DNA of 64,000 nucleotides from Herbaspirillum rhizosphaerae_A. GTDB lineage: Bacteria; Pseudomonadota; Gammaproteobacteria; Burkholderiales; Burkholderiaceae_D. Under the pieces are notes generated by a model, which did not search any database, was not told where the DNA came from, and saw only the letters and a program-made list of their open reading frames with translations. Of this stretch, positions 36,123-44,626 are shown in pieces (position 1 is the stretch's first letter; the number at the start of each line of letters is the position of its first letter). The stretch is taken from NCBI RefSeq assembly GCF_046025915.1, contig NZ_JAQQFR010000006.1, forward strand, positions 186,001 through 250,000, read 5' to 3'. A program made the position numbers and the translations under genes.

Positions 36123-36884
36123 ATGCGTAGCCATAACCAAGTGATCTCAGAACAATTCGGTACCACCGCAGCGTCGTATCTGACCAGTGCCGTCCACGCC
36201 CAAGGCGCAGATCTGCAAGATCTCGCAGCTTACGCTGCGGCCTATCCACAAGCGCGCGTGCTGGATCTGGGTTGTGGTGGTGGCCATGCCAGCTTTGCCG
36301 TCGCGCCGTTTGCGACACAAGTGGTTGCTTATGACTTGTCGGCGCAGATGCTGGAAGTCGTGCGTATCGCGGCAGAAGACCGCAAGTTGCCAAATATCGA
36401 AATCCAGCAAGGCAGCGCCGACAGTCTGCCGTTTGCCGATGCAAGCTTTGATGTCGTCTGTACACGTTTCAGCGCGCATCACTGGCGTAATTTGCCGAAA
36501 GCCTTGAAAGAAGCTGCGCGGGTACTGAAGCAGGGCGGTCGTTTCATCGTGATCGACACTGCTGCGCCCGCAGACGTGTTGGCCGACACCTACGTGCAGG
36601 CGATCGAACTGTTGCGCGATACCTCGCATGTGCGCAACGTCAGCATGTCGTCGTGGAAGAAGCTGATTGCTCAGACTGGTTTGCAAGTGGAGTTCTCCAA
36701 GAGCTGGAAGCTCACGCTGGAGTTTGCTTCGTGGGTGGCGCGCATGCGTACTTCGCCCGAACACATCACCGCGATTCAATCCTTGTGGCGTGCTGCCCCT
36801 GCCGAGGTGCGGGATTATTTCCATGTCGGCGAGGATTACTCTTTCGACATCGATACCGTGTTGATCGAAGCGATCAAAAAGTGA
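36123..36884 (+). CDS. Class I SAM-dependent methyltransferase (UbiE/Methyltransf_11-like)
   Basis: A 253-residue methyltransferase. The SAM-binding motif I VLDLGCGGGHASFAVA is near residue 46, followed by the acidic YDLSAQMLEV (motif II), GSADSLPFADASFDVVCTRF (motif III and post) and LKQGGRFIVIDTA. The acceptor is unknown; UbiE-type family members methylate quinones or small metabolites. It is divergent from the XRE regulator, which may control it. Ribosome site AGGAGCCAGG lies just before the ATG. Confidence 0.9.
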   Translation: MRSHNQVISEQFGTTAASYLTSAVHAQGADLQDLAAYAAAYPQARVLDLGCGGGHASFAVAPFATQVVAYDLSAQMLEVVRIAAEDRKLPNIEIQQGSADSLPFADASFDVVCTRFSAHHWRNLPKALKEAARVLKQGGRFIVIDTAAPADVLADTYVQAIELLRDTSHVRNVSMSSWKKLIAQTGLQVEFSKSWKLTLEFASWVARMRTSPEHITAIQSLWRAAPAEVRDYFHVGEDYSFDIDTVLIEAIKK

Positions 36885-36999
36885 CGTTTGGTAAATAATA
36901 TAAACTGCGACTCAAATCTGTCTCAATAATATATTAGACCAAGGATGAGGCGGCGCTTAAGCTTGCGGGATTTCTTCTCACGCCAGTCTCTGCCAGCCT

Positions 37000-37932
37000 A
37001 TGAAAGCTCCGCGCTCATCCAGCTCATCCAGCTTCCTCGCCGTTCTGGCGCTCGCCACGGCAGCGCTGTTCTGGGCCGGCAATATGCTGGTCGGCAAAGC
37101 GCTCAATCAGCAAGTTGCTCCGATGGCACTGGCATTTTGGCGCTGGGTGTTGATCCTTGTGATCCTGGCGCCGTTTGTGCTGCGCGACGTAGTGCGCCAT
37201 TGGCAGGCAATCCGAGCTGCGCTGCCGCTGCTGACCTTGTTGGCCTTACTCGGCACGGGCTTGTACAACGCTCTCATTTTTGGTGCCTTGCACTTCACCA
37301 GCGCGACTAACGCCGCCTTGCTCAATTCCTCAATTCCAGTCTGGACACTGCTGCTGTCGGTATTGCTGCATCGGCGTCGTCCGGGACGCATGGAGCTGGC
37401 CGGCGTGATCGTTTCTCTCTATGGCGTGGCGATGATTATCAGTCACGGTTCGTTCGGCGGTCTGGCAGATTTTCAACTCAATCGCGGCGACGGCTGGATG
37501 CTGGTAGCGATGGTGATGTGGAGTCTCTATTTACTGCTGTTGCCGCGACGTCCGCGCGCTTTGCCGAGCTTTGCTTATCTGTGGGTGACGGGGGTGATCG
37601 GACTGATCGCATTAACTTTTCTGATGCTCGTCAACGGAGGCGGGCGGGCGTTCGTTATACCGCTCAATCAAAGCAGTTTGATCGGTGTTTTTTATCTGGC
37701 AGTGTTTCCCAGCATTCTCGCAACACTGGTATGCAATTACGGCATAGACCGTATCGGTTCCGTCAGGGCATCTCAATGCGTTCATCTGGTGCCGGTATTT
37801 GCGTCTGTTATCGCGATGGCGTGCCTCGGGGAGACGTTACACTGGTATCATGCTTTGGGTTTTATTTTTGTACTGGCGGGTCTGGTTATAGCAAATTACA
37901 GGGGTATCGCGACACAGAAAAAAGTCGCGTAG
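37000..37932 (+). CDS. EamA-family drug/metabolite exporter
   Basis: A 310-residue DMT-superfamily exporter with two EamA repeats: ALATAALFWAGNMLVGKAL and PMALAFWRWVLILV in the first, FYLAVFPSILATLVCNYGID in the second, closing ALGFIFVLAGLVIANY. Ten helices are expected. It has no visible partner; the other EamA gene at 34214 is only distantly similar. The substrate is unknown. Confidence 0.88.
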   Translation: MKAPRSSSSSSFLAVLALATAALFWAGNMLVGKALNQQVAPMALAFWRWVLILVILAPFVLRDVVRHWQAIRAALPLLTLLALLGTGLYNALIFGALHFTSATNAALLNSSIPVWTLLLSVLLHRRRPGRMELAGVIVSLYGVAMIISHGSFGGLADFQLNRGDGWMLVAMVMWSLYLLLLPRRPRALPSFAYLWVTGVIGLIALTFLMLVNGGGRAFVIPLNQSSLIGVFYLAVFPSILATLVCNYGIDRIGSVRASQCVHLVPVFASVIAMACLGETLHWYHALGFIFVLAGLVIANYRGIATQKKVA

Positions 37933-38076
37933 GTTTCTAAAAAGTAAAAAAAAGCGCATTGTTGAAGAAAGTTGTTTAAATAGTTGCGCTAACTACCTAA
38001 TTATCTTGCGATTTTTCCTTGATTTGCTACACTGCCAACAGTTTCTTGTATGTATCAATCAGGGGGAGGTTCACCA

Positions 38077-39195
38077 ATGCTTAAATCTGCGCTAGCTGTC
38101 GTTACTACGCTACTTTTCGTGGTGGCCGGCATTTCTCCCGCACAGGCCCAAACGTCGGCCAATACCAAGAAAACTGCAGCTAAAAAGACCGTAGTCAAGA
38201 AAGCCGTCGTCAGACGACAAGCTGCTCCCAAGCGCGCCGCCCCTCAAGCATCCCTCGATCACCGCGAAAAACTCGTCAAAAAAGTTGCTTACGTACACGG
38301 CAAGCGCCGCGTCGTTTATCAGCGCGTGTCCGCGATGCCGACCGTGCCGGTCGTTCCTCCAGTCATGACTGCCGGTGACATGGCCGGACTGAACCTGACA
38401 CAAGATCCGTTGGCACTGCGTTCCAACGTTGCACTGGTGATCGACCAGGCGAGTTCGCAAGTTCTGTTTGAAAAGAATTCCTCCGTTGCCTTGCCGATCG
38501 CTTCGGTTACCAAGCTGATGACATCGCTGGTCGTGGTTGAAGCGCGCCAGAATATGGAAGAGACATTGACCGTCACCGATGACGACGTCGATCGTCAAAA
38601 GCACAGCAGCTCCCGTCTGCGCGTCGGTGCGCAACTGTCGCGCGACGATATGCTGCACATCGCGCTGATGAGCTCCGAAAACCGCGCGGCATCAGCACTG
38701 GGCCGCAACTATCCGGGCGGTCTCCCGGCATTCGTTGCCGCGATGAACGCCAAGGCACGCTCGCTGGGCATGATGGATACGCACTACGTCGATTCGACCG
38801 GCCTGTCCAGCAACAACGTTGCCAGCGCACGTGACCTCGCCAAACTGGTGGTCGCTGCTTACAACTATCCAGTCATTCGCCAATACTCGACTGATGCCAA
38901 GTACATGGTCGAACCTAGCGGCCACGCTCTGCAATACGCCAGCTCCAATCGTCTGGTTGCCAGCAAGGATTGGGATATCGGTCTGCAAAAAACAGGTTAC
39001 ATCAACGAAGCGGGCCATTGCCTGGTCATGCTGACCAAGATCGAAGGCCGTTCGGTTGTGATGGTGTTCCTTGATTCCAAGGGCAAGCTGTCGCACGTCG
39101 GCGATGCTGCGCGCATGCGCAAATGGCTGTCCGAACAAGGCCCGCAAAATCTGACCCGCGTGAATCTGCGTGGCGGACGTGCTGACGAAGGTTGA
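38077..39195 (+). CDS. pbpG: D-alanyl-D-alanine endopeptidase (PbpG/PBP7-like)
   Basis: A 372-residue penicillin-binding hydrolase. AGGGGGAGG lies ahead of the ATG at 38077, and a signal peptide ends near GISPAQA. Active-site motifs are SVTK (143-146), SEN (200-202) and KTG (305-307). It cleaves D-Ala-meso-DAP cross-links or carboxy-terminal alanines in peptidoglycan. An unusual lysine/alanine-rich linker (residues 30-58, KKTAAKKTVVKKAVVRRQ) follows the signal peptide and may bind anionic wall polymers. A two-hairpin terminator follows. Confidence 0.9.
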   Translation: MLKSALAVVTTLLFVVAGISPAQAQTSANTKKTAAKKTVVKKAVVRRQAAPKRAAPQASLDHREKLVKKVAYVHGKRRVVYQRVSAMPTVPVVPPVMTAGDMAGLNLTQDPLALRSNVALVIDQASSQVLFEKNSSVALPIASVTKLMTSLVVVEARQNMEETLTVTDDDVDRQKHSSSRLRVGAQLSRDDMLHIALMSSENRAASALGRNYPGGLPAFVAAMNAKARSLGMMDTHYVDSTGLSSNNVASARDLAKLVVAAYNYPVIRQYSTDAKYMVEPSGHALQYASSNRLVASKDWDIGLQKTGYINEAGHCLVMLTKIEGRSVVMVFLDSKGKLSHVGDAARMRKWLSEQGPQNLTRVNLRGGRADEG

Positions 39196-39207
39196 TTTCA
39201 GATCAAG

Positions 39208-39237
39208 TCGGCTATCTCGGATATGCGAGATAGCCGA
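39208..39237 (+). terminator. Stem-loop ahead of the pbpG terminator
   Basis: TCGGCTATCTCG and CGAGATAGCCGA form a perfect 12-bp stem around GATATG. It immediately precedes the T-tailed hairpin at 39244. Confidence 0.7.
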
Positions 39238-39243
39238 ACAAAT

Positions 39244-39273
39244 AAAAAAGGCGAACTGAGGTTCGCCTTTTTT
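39244..39273 (+). terminator. Intrinsic terminator of pbpG
   Basis: AAAAAAGGCGAAC and GTTCGCCTTTTTT pair around TGAG. It also lies downstream of the convergent iclR-type gene (ends 39303). Confidence 0.93.
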
Positions 39274-39302
39274 ATCGCCTGTTTCCAGGCTAAATCATGT
39301 GA

Positions 39303-40097
39303 TTAAGCTGCGCCATCCTGCTGACTCACAAAACCCAGCGCAGAAGAAATCTGCGCCGCAGTCGTGATCAGATCTTCCACCCAGTCTTCCTGCAGGCGGT
39401 CTGCCGGCGCTGAGATCGAGAGGCCTGCAACCAGCTTGCCGGAGTCGTCGCGGATGCCGGCTGCCATGCAGCGCACACCCAGTTCCAGTTCTTCATTGTC
39501 GCGCGCGTAGCCAAGCGCACGCACCATGCTCAGTTCGCGTTCCAGCTTGCTGAGATCGGTGATCGAATTTTTGTTGTGTCCGGCCAGCCCGGTACGGGTC
39601 GCATAAGCGCGTACTGCCTTGGGATCGTCAATCGACAGGAACAGCTTGCCGGTCGATGTCAGATGCAATGGCGCACGGCCACCAATGGCGCGCACCACTT
39701 GCATGCCTGAGCGTTCGGAGAAAGAACGGTCGATGTACACGATCTCATCGCTCTGACGGACCGATAAGTTGATTGTTTGATGCGTCTTGCGGTGCAGGGC
39801 GCGCATGAAGTCGAGTGCCGCTTCACGGACGCTCAGGCGGCTCTTGACGATATTGCCCAGCTCCAGCAGGCGCATGCCAAGGCGATATGAGCCAGGCTCG
39901 GAACGGTCGACGAAACGCTTCACCACCAGATCGTTGAGGATGCGGTGAGCGGTCGAGGGGTGCAGCTTTGTCGCAGCCGACAATTCCTTCAGGCTGACCG
40001 GATCCGGATACATTGCCAGAGCGTCCAGCAGAGATACCATGCGCTCAATGACCTGAATCGATATCGCGCCTGTCTCGTCTTGGGCTTCTTTTTTCAT
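39303..40097 (-). CDS. IclR-family transcriptional regulator
   Basis: A 264-residue regulator with an N-terminal winged helix (ERMVSLLDALAMYPDPVSLK, SAATKLHPSTAHRILNDL) and a C-terminal IclR effector domain (GKLFLSIDDPKAVRAY, CMAAGIRDDSGKLVAGLSIS). Members sense small aromatic or organic acids and control degradative operons. The nearest candidate target is the sulfur block across the 430-base divergent gap; IclR-type control of ssu genes is not established knowledge, so the link is only positional. Confidence 0.9.
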   Translation of the reverse strand: MKKEAQDETGAISIQVIERMVSLLDALAMYPDPVSLKELSAATKLHPSTAHRILNDLVVKRFVDRSEPGSYRLGMRLLELGNIVKSRLSVREAALDFMRALHRKTHQTINLSVRQSDEIVYIDRSFSERSGMQVVRAIGGRAPLHLTSTGKLFLSIDDPKAVRAYATRTGLAGHNKNSITDLSKLERELSMVRALGYARDNEELELGVRCMAAGIRDDSGKLVAGLSISAPADRLQEDWVEDLITTAAQISSALGFVSQQDGAA

Positions 40098-40526
40098 ATC
40101 AGTGTTTGATGCATTGCAATAGGTTCTTTATACCACATTGTGAAAAAGAGAAGAAGGCGGTGCGCTAAGACGAGGCATTTTTCCGGGCTTTCCAAGGCGC
40201 TTCCAGTAGTTCTACTGGCATCAAAATGAAACGGCATTTATATATACAAGTGAAAGCAACTGAGGTCGTTTCGACAGCGCAGATCGAAAGAAACGGTCGA
40301 ACATTGATTCGGCGATAGGTCGCGATACCACGCCCAAACGCTATATTGCTGCCAGTGATTCCCTTATACGAATTTGATATGAACAGGCGGCGTCTATATT
40401 CAGCGGCGTTGCTATTGCATATCTGTTTTTCGCATATTGAGAGAAGAAAGTATTCGTTCGTTTTTTCTTGCCCACTCATTAATCTGTGACCTCCAGAACA
40501 AAACTGAACCAAGAGGGATGCAGATC
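40098..40526. other. Upstream region of the sulfur gene block
   Basis: A 429-base gap between the divergent IclR gene and sbp without a convincing gene. It is AT-rich with several TATA-like words (CTATATTGCTG, CTTATACGAATTTG, GCATATCTG). This is where CysB/Cbl-type LysR regulators would be expected to act in sulfur starvation, but no clean site could be recognised. Confidence 0.5.
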
Positions 40527-41540
40527 ATGTTGAAAAAGTTTATCAAGTCGGTTGCGGTGGCAGCCTTGTTTTCGCAGGTCGTGCCGCTGGCGCACGCCGC
40601 AGATATCTCGTTGCTGAACGTATCCTACGACCCGACTCGCGAACTCTACGCGGACTACAACAAGGCCTTCGCCAAGTACTGGAAAGCCAAGACCGGCGAT
40701 AACGTGACCATCAAGGCATCCCACGGTGGTTCGGGCAAGCAAGGCCGCTCGGTCATTGACGGTATCGATGCTGACGTCGTCACATTGGCGCTGGCTTACG
40801 ATATCGATGAAATCTCCGAAAAAGCCAAGCTGCTGCCGGCTGACTGGCAAAAGCGCCTCGAGCACAACAGCTCGCCGTACACCTCGACCATCGTGTTCCT
40901 GGTGCGCAAGGGCAATCCAAAGCACATCAAGGACTGGGACGATCTGATCAAGCCGGGCGTGTCGGTGATCACGCCGAATCCGAAGACTTCCGGCGGCGCA
41001 CGCTGGAATTACCTTGCGGCATGGGCCTACGCATTGAAGAAGGGCGGCAATGACGCCGCAGCACGCGACTACATCTCCAAACTGTTCAAGAACGTGCCGG
41101 TGCTGGATTCTGGCGCACGCGGCGCTACCATCAGCTTCGTTGAACGCGGCCTCGGCGACGTCCTGCTGGCATGGGAAAACGAAGCGCTGATCTCGCTCAA
41201 GGAATGGGGCCCGGACAAGTTCGACGTTATCACACCATCGATCTCCATCCTGGCTGAGCCGCCTGTCGCAGTCGTCGACAAAGTCGTTGATCGTCGCGGC
41301 ACACGCAAGGTCGCAGAAGAATATCTGAAGCACCTATATTCCGACGAAGGTCAGGAAATCATCGCCAAGAACTACTACCGTCCGATCAATCCGAAGATCG
41401 CTGCGAAGTACGCTTCGCAATATCCGAAGGTCAACCTGATCACGGTCGACAATACTTTCGGCGGCTGGCAAAAAGCCCAGAAGGATCACTTCTCTGACGG
41501 TGGCAGCTTCGATCAGTTGTACGTGCCGAATAAGAAGTAA
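40527..41540 (+). CDS. sbp: Sulfate-binding periplasmic protein
   Basis: A 337-residue precursor: signal peptide MLKKFIKSVAVAALFSQVVP ending near HAAD, mature start ISLLNVSYDPTRELY, then FAKYWKAKTGDNVTIKASHGGSGKQ, the sulfate-loop family signature, and TPNPKTSGGARWNYLAAWAY. The ATG at 40527 is preferred over that at 40518, which lies too close to AGAGGG. It delivers sulfate/thiosulfate to CysTWA. Here it precedes ssuE, while cysT/cysW lie 21.7 kb away. High identity to Sbp/CysP type; the choice between sulfate and thiosulfate is not certain. Confidence 0.92.
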   Translation: MLKKFIKSVAVAALFSQVVPLAHAADISLLNVSYDPTRELYADYNKAFAKYWKAKTGDNVTIKASHGGSGKQGRSVIDGIDADVVTLALAYDIDEISEKAKLLPADWQKRLEHNSSPYTSTIVFLVRKGNPKHIKDWDDLIKPGVSVITPNPKTSGGARWNYLAAWAYALKKGGNDAAARDYISKLFKNVPVLDSGARGATISFVERGLGDVLLAWENEALISLKEWGPDKFDVITPSISILAEPPVAVVDKVVDRRGTRKVAEEYLKHLYSDEGQEIIAKNYYRPINPKIAAKYASQYPKVNLITVDNTFGGWQKAQKDHFSDGGSFDQLYVPNKK

Positions 41541-41559
41541 TGCAGGAGTAATTAAGAAG

Positions 41560-41585
41560 TACTTCAGCTACCGTACTTCAGCTAC
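41560..41585 (+). repeat. Short direct repeat TACTTCAGCTAC x2
   Basis: The 12-base word TACTTCAGCTAC occurs at 41560-41571 and 41574-41585, in the gap between sbp and ssuE. It could be a tandem regulatory site or a chance duplication. Confidence 0.6.
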
Positions 41586-41593
41586 GCATGAAT

Positions 41594-41618
41594 CCGGAAG
41601 CCTGACAACGGCTTCCGG
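41594..41618 (+). terminator. Stem-loop between sbp and ssuE
   Basis: CCGGAAGCC and GGCTTCCGG are perfect arms around TGACAAC. No T-run follows, so partial termination or transcript processing between sbp and the ssu genes is likely. Confidence 0.6.
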
Positions 41619-41653
41619 AGTCTTCACCGAGATTCACCCTTAGAGCTTTCACC

Positions 41654-42244
41654 ATGACGATTCTTTTGCTGGCCGGTAGTCCCTCCGCACCATCCCGTTC
41701 CACGCGCTTGCTGCATCATGTCGGCGACAAGCTGGCGGCCTTGGGACATCGCTATTCCAAACTGGATGTACGCGACTTGCCGGGACAGGCGCTGATCCGT
41801 GCCGATTTCAACGATCCTGAAATCAAGGCTGCGTTGGCCCGTGTCGAAGAAGCTTCCGCTGTTGTCGTCGCAACGCCCGTCTATAAAGCAGCGTACAGCG
41901 GCGCGCTGAAAGCCTTCCTCGACTTGCTGCCGCAATTCGGCCTGACCAACAAACTGGTGTTGCCGCTGGCGACCGGTGGTAGTCAGTCACACATGCTGGC
42001 GCTCGACTATGCGTTGCGTCCGGTGTTGTCGTCGTTGAATCCCAAGCATGTCTTGCCAAGCATCTACGCAACGGAAGCGCAGGTGGTGTGGTCGGATCAG
42101 GATGGCCTGGTGCTCGATGCGCCGATCATTGCGCGTGTCCAGGAAGGCGTCGAACAACTGTCGAGCAGCCTGATTGCTCTGCACAAGACCGCACCGGGAG
42201 AATTCACCGACGTTCCGTTTTCGCAGATCCGATGTAGCGTTTAG
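41654..42244 (+). CDS. ssuE: NAD(P)H-dependent FMN reductase SsuE
   Basis: A 196-residue flavodoxin-like reductase (MTILLLAGSPSAPSRSTRLL at the start, ATPVYKAAYSGALKAFLDLL in the middle) that supplies FMNH2 to the monooxygenase SsuD for sulfonate desulfonation. It is the first gene of ssuE-A-D-C-B-F, all on the plus strand. Length and motifs match Pseudomonas and E. coli SsuE. Confidence 0.93.
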   Translation: MTILLLAGSPSAPSRSTRLLHHVGDKLAALGHRYSKLDVRDLPGQALIRADFNDPEIKAALARVEEASAVVVATPVYKAAYSGALKAFLDLLPQFGLTNKLVLPLATGGSQSHMLALDYALRPVLSSLNPKHVLPSIYATEAQVVWSDQDGLVLDAPIIARVQEGVEQLSSSLIALHKTAPGEFTDVPFSQIRCSV

Positions 42245-42374
42245 ACGCAGCATTTAGCACTCATCATTCAGCAATACTCAGCGCTTCACTTTTAACCAGA
42301 ACATTCCACTATCCGCGACATGCATAGCAACGCGGAGGGATCTTGTTACGCCAAAAAAACATTCGGGAAACAAC

Positions 42375-43343
42375 ATGAGCACACAACAATATTTTTCCAG
42401 ACGCCGCGTTCTTAGCCTGTTTTCGGCCTTGACCGTCGCTGTAACTGCTGTTGGCTTCGGCAATGTCGCCTCGGCACAGTCCAAGCCTGTCTTGCGCATT
42501 GGCTATCAAAAAGCCGCCAGCACATTGGTGCTGCTCAAGGCGCACGGCGCATTGGGAAAACGTCTGCAAGCGCAAGGCGTGGAAGTGAAGTGGGCCGAAT
42601 TCACCGCAGGTCCGCAACTGCTAGAAGCATTGAACGTTGGTTCGGTCGACTTCGGCTATGTCGGCGAAGCTCCGCCGGTATTCGCACAGGCAGCGGGCGC
42701 CAACTTTGTCTACACCGCCTATGAAATCCCGACACCGAATGCCGAAGGCTTGCTGGTGCAAAAGGATTCCCCGATCAAAACCGTCGCCGAACTCAAGGGT
42801 AAGAAGATTGCCTTCAACAAAGGTTCCGACGTGCATTGGCTGGTCGTCGCCTTGTTGAAGAAAGCCGGTCTCACATACAGCGATATCCAGCCGGTCTACC
42901 TGGCGCCCGCCGATGCGCGCGCTGCATTTGAAAAAGGCGCTGTTGATGCGTGGGCAATCTGGGATCCGTTCCAGGCCGCCGCCGAAAAGCAAATCGGTGC
43001 ACGCCGTCTGGCTACAGGTGTCGGCGCAGTCAGCCACCACCAGTTCTTCCTGAGCGCACGTCCGTTTGCTGAAAAGAACGGCGAGATCCTCAAAGTCCTG
43101 TTGGAAGAAATTACCAAAGAAGGTCAATGGATCCGCGCCAACACCAAAGAAGCAGCAGCACAGCTGGCACCGATTCAAGGTCTGGACGCCGACGTGATCG
43201 AAGTCAGCCTGAAGCGCTACGAGCACATCTTCAAGCCGGTCGACGCCAAGGTGCTGGAAGAGCAGCAACGCATCGCCGATGCCTTCTTCGAGCTGAAGCT
43301 GATCCCGAAAAAACTGAACGTCAAGGAAGCGGTGCTGAAGTAA
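42375..43343 (+). CDS. ssuA: Aliphatic sulfonate-binding protein SsuA
   Basis: A 322-residue precursor with an N-terminus that carries a twin-arginine-like SRRRVLSLF followed by a hydrophobic stretch and ASAQ. Mature part KPVLRIGYQKAASTLVLLKA is the SsuA/NrtA/TauA-type opening, with EFTAGPQLLEALNVGSVDFG and GEAPPVFAQAAG. It binds alkanesulfonates in the periplasm for SsuBC. Its gene follows ssuE after about 130 bases. Confidence 0.93.
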   Translation: MSTQQYFSRRRVLSLFSALTVAVTAVGFGNVASAQSKPVLRIGYQKAASTLVLLKAHGALGKRLQAQGVEVKWAEFTAGPQLLEALNVGSVDFGYVGEAPPVFAQAAGANFVYTAYEIPTPNAEGLLVQKDSPIKTVAELKGKKIAFNKGSDVHWLVVALLKKAGLTYSDIQPVYLAPADARAAFEKGAVDAWAIWDPFQAAAEKQIGARRLATGVGAVSHHQFFLSARPFAEKNGEILKVLLEEITKEGQWIRANTKEAAAQLAPIQGLDADVIEVSLKRYEHIFKPVDAKVLEEQQRIADAFFELKLIPKKLNVKEAVLK

Positions 43344-43408
43344 CAGCATCCGTGTACCGCGCTCTTCGGAGCGTGGTGCAAATACGAATTTACTGATTGG
43401 AGTCTGCA

Positions 43409-44617
43409 ATGAACGTTTTCTGGTTTCTTCCCACCCATGGCGACAGCCGTTATCTCGGCACTTCGGAAGGCGGCCGTCGCGTCAGCCACGACTATCTGAA
43501 ACAGGTCGCCGTTGCCGCTGATACTCTCGGCTATGACGGCGTGCTGCTGCCGACGGGGCGATCCTGTGAAGACGCCTGGGTGACGGCGTCGAGCCTGATT
43601 GCAGAAACCAAACAACTCAAATTTCTGGTCGCAGTGCGTCCAGGCCTGAGCGCGCCGACTTTGTCCGCACGCATGGCGGCAACCTTCGACCGTCTGTCCG
43701 GTGGACGTCTGCTGGTCAATGTCGTCACCGGCGGCGATCCGGCGGAACAAGAGAGTGACGGTATCTTCGGCACCCATAAGGAACGCTACGAAATCTCTGA
43801 CGAATTCCTGAAGATCTGGCGTGAAGTGTTGACCAAGACCCACACCGGTGAAGAGACCAATTTTGAAGGAAAGCATCTGAGTGTCAAGGGCGCGAAGGCT
43901 ATTTATCCGCCGATCCAGACACCGTATCCGCCACTATATTTTGGCGGCTCGTCGGACGAAGCCATCGACCTGGCGGCAGAGCAAGTCGACGTGTATCTGA
44001 CCTGGGGTGAACCACCAGCAGCCGTGGCGGAAAAAATTGCCAAGGTGCGCGCCCGCGCCGAAAAGGCCGGCCGCAAGCTGCGCTTCGGCATTCGCTTCCA
44101 CGTCATCGTGCGCGAAACCAACGAAGCCGCCTGGCGCGCCGCGGATGAACTGATCAGCAAGCTCGACGACGAGACCATCGAAAAAGCGCAGAAGTCGTTC
44201 GCCAAGATGGACTCGGAGGGGCAGCGTCGCATGGCTGCGCTGCATGGCGGCAGGCGCGACAAGCTCGAAGTCAGTCCGAATCTGTGGGCTGGCGTCGGTC
44301 TGGTGCGCGGCGGCGCCGGTACGGCGCTGGTCGGCGATGGCCCGACGGTGGCCGCGCGCATGAAGGAATACGCCGATCTGGGCGTCGACACCTTTATCTT
44401 GTCGGGCTACCCGCATCTGGAAGAGTCCTACCGTTTTGCAGAACTGGTGTTCCCGCTGTTGCCACGCAAGCAGAAAGAAGATCTGCCGGGCTTCAACATC
44501 ACCGGTCCTTTCGGTGAAATTGTGGCCAACACCCACGTGCCGTCGGCGCCCAAGGCAACGGCAGCCAAAACGGCAGCCAATAAAGAGTCGCAAGAACTTC
44601 GCGTCTCCGAAAGCTAA
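43409..44617 (+). CDS. ssuD: FMNH2-dependent alkanesulfonate monooxygenase SsuD
   Basis: A 402-residue luciferase-like monooxygenase that converts alkanesulfonates to aldehydes and sulfite. MNVFWFLPTHGDSRYLG, GVLLPTGRSCEDAWV, LLVNVVTGGDP and YPPLYFGGSSDEAIDLA are typical. The ATG at 43409 gives the standard start; a TTG 12 bases earlier is not used by relatives. About 20 extra C-terminal residues (KATAAKTAANKE, then LRVSES) extend beyond the usual 380-residue enzyme and look unstructured. Confidence 0.95.
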   Translation: MNVFWFLPTHGDSRYLGTSEGGRRVSHDYLKQVAVAADTLGYDGVLLPTGRSCEDAWVTASSLIAETKQLKFLVAVRPGLSAPTLSARMAATFDRLSGGRLLVNVVTGGDPAEQESDGIFGTHKERYEISDEFLKIWREVLTKTHTGEETNFEGKHLSVKGAKAIYPPIQTPYPPLYFGGSSDEAIDLAAEQVDVYLTWGEPPAAVAEKIAKVRARAEKAGRKLRFGIRFHVIVRETNEAAWRAADELISKLDDETIEKAQKSFAKMDSEGQRRMAALHGGRRDKLEVSPNLWAGVGLVRGGAGTALVGDGPTVAARMKEYADLGVDTFILSGYPHLEESYRFAELVFPLLPRKQKEDLPGFNITGPFGEIVANTHVPSAPKATAAKTAANKESQELRVSES

Positions 44618-44626
44618 GGAATCGAC

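Noticed and set aside
40165..40512. A 115-codon minus-strand frame before sbp
   Set aside because: Its composition is unlike a protein and no ribosome site precedes it; the region looks like regulatory DNA.
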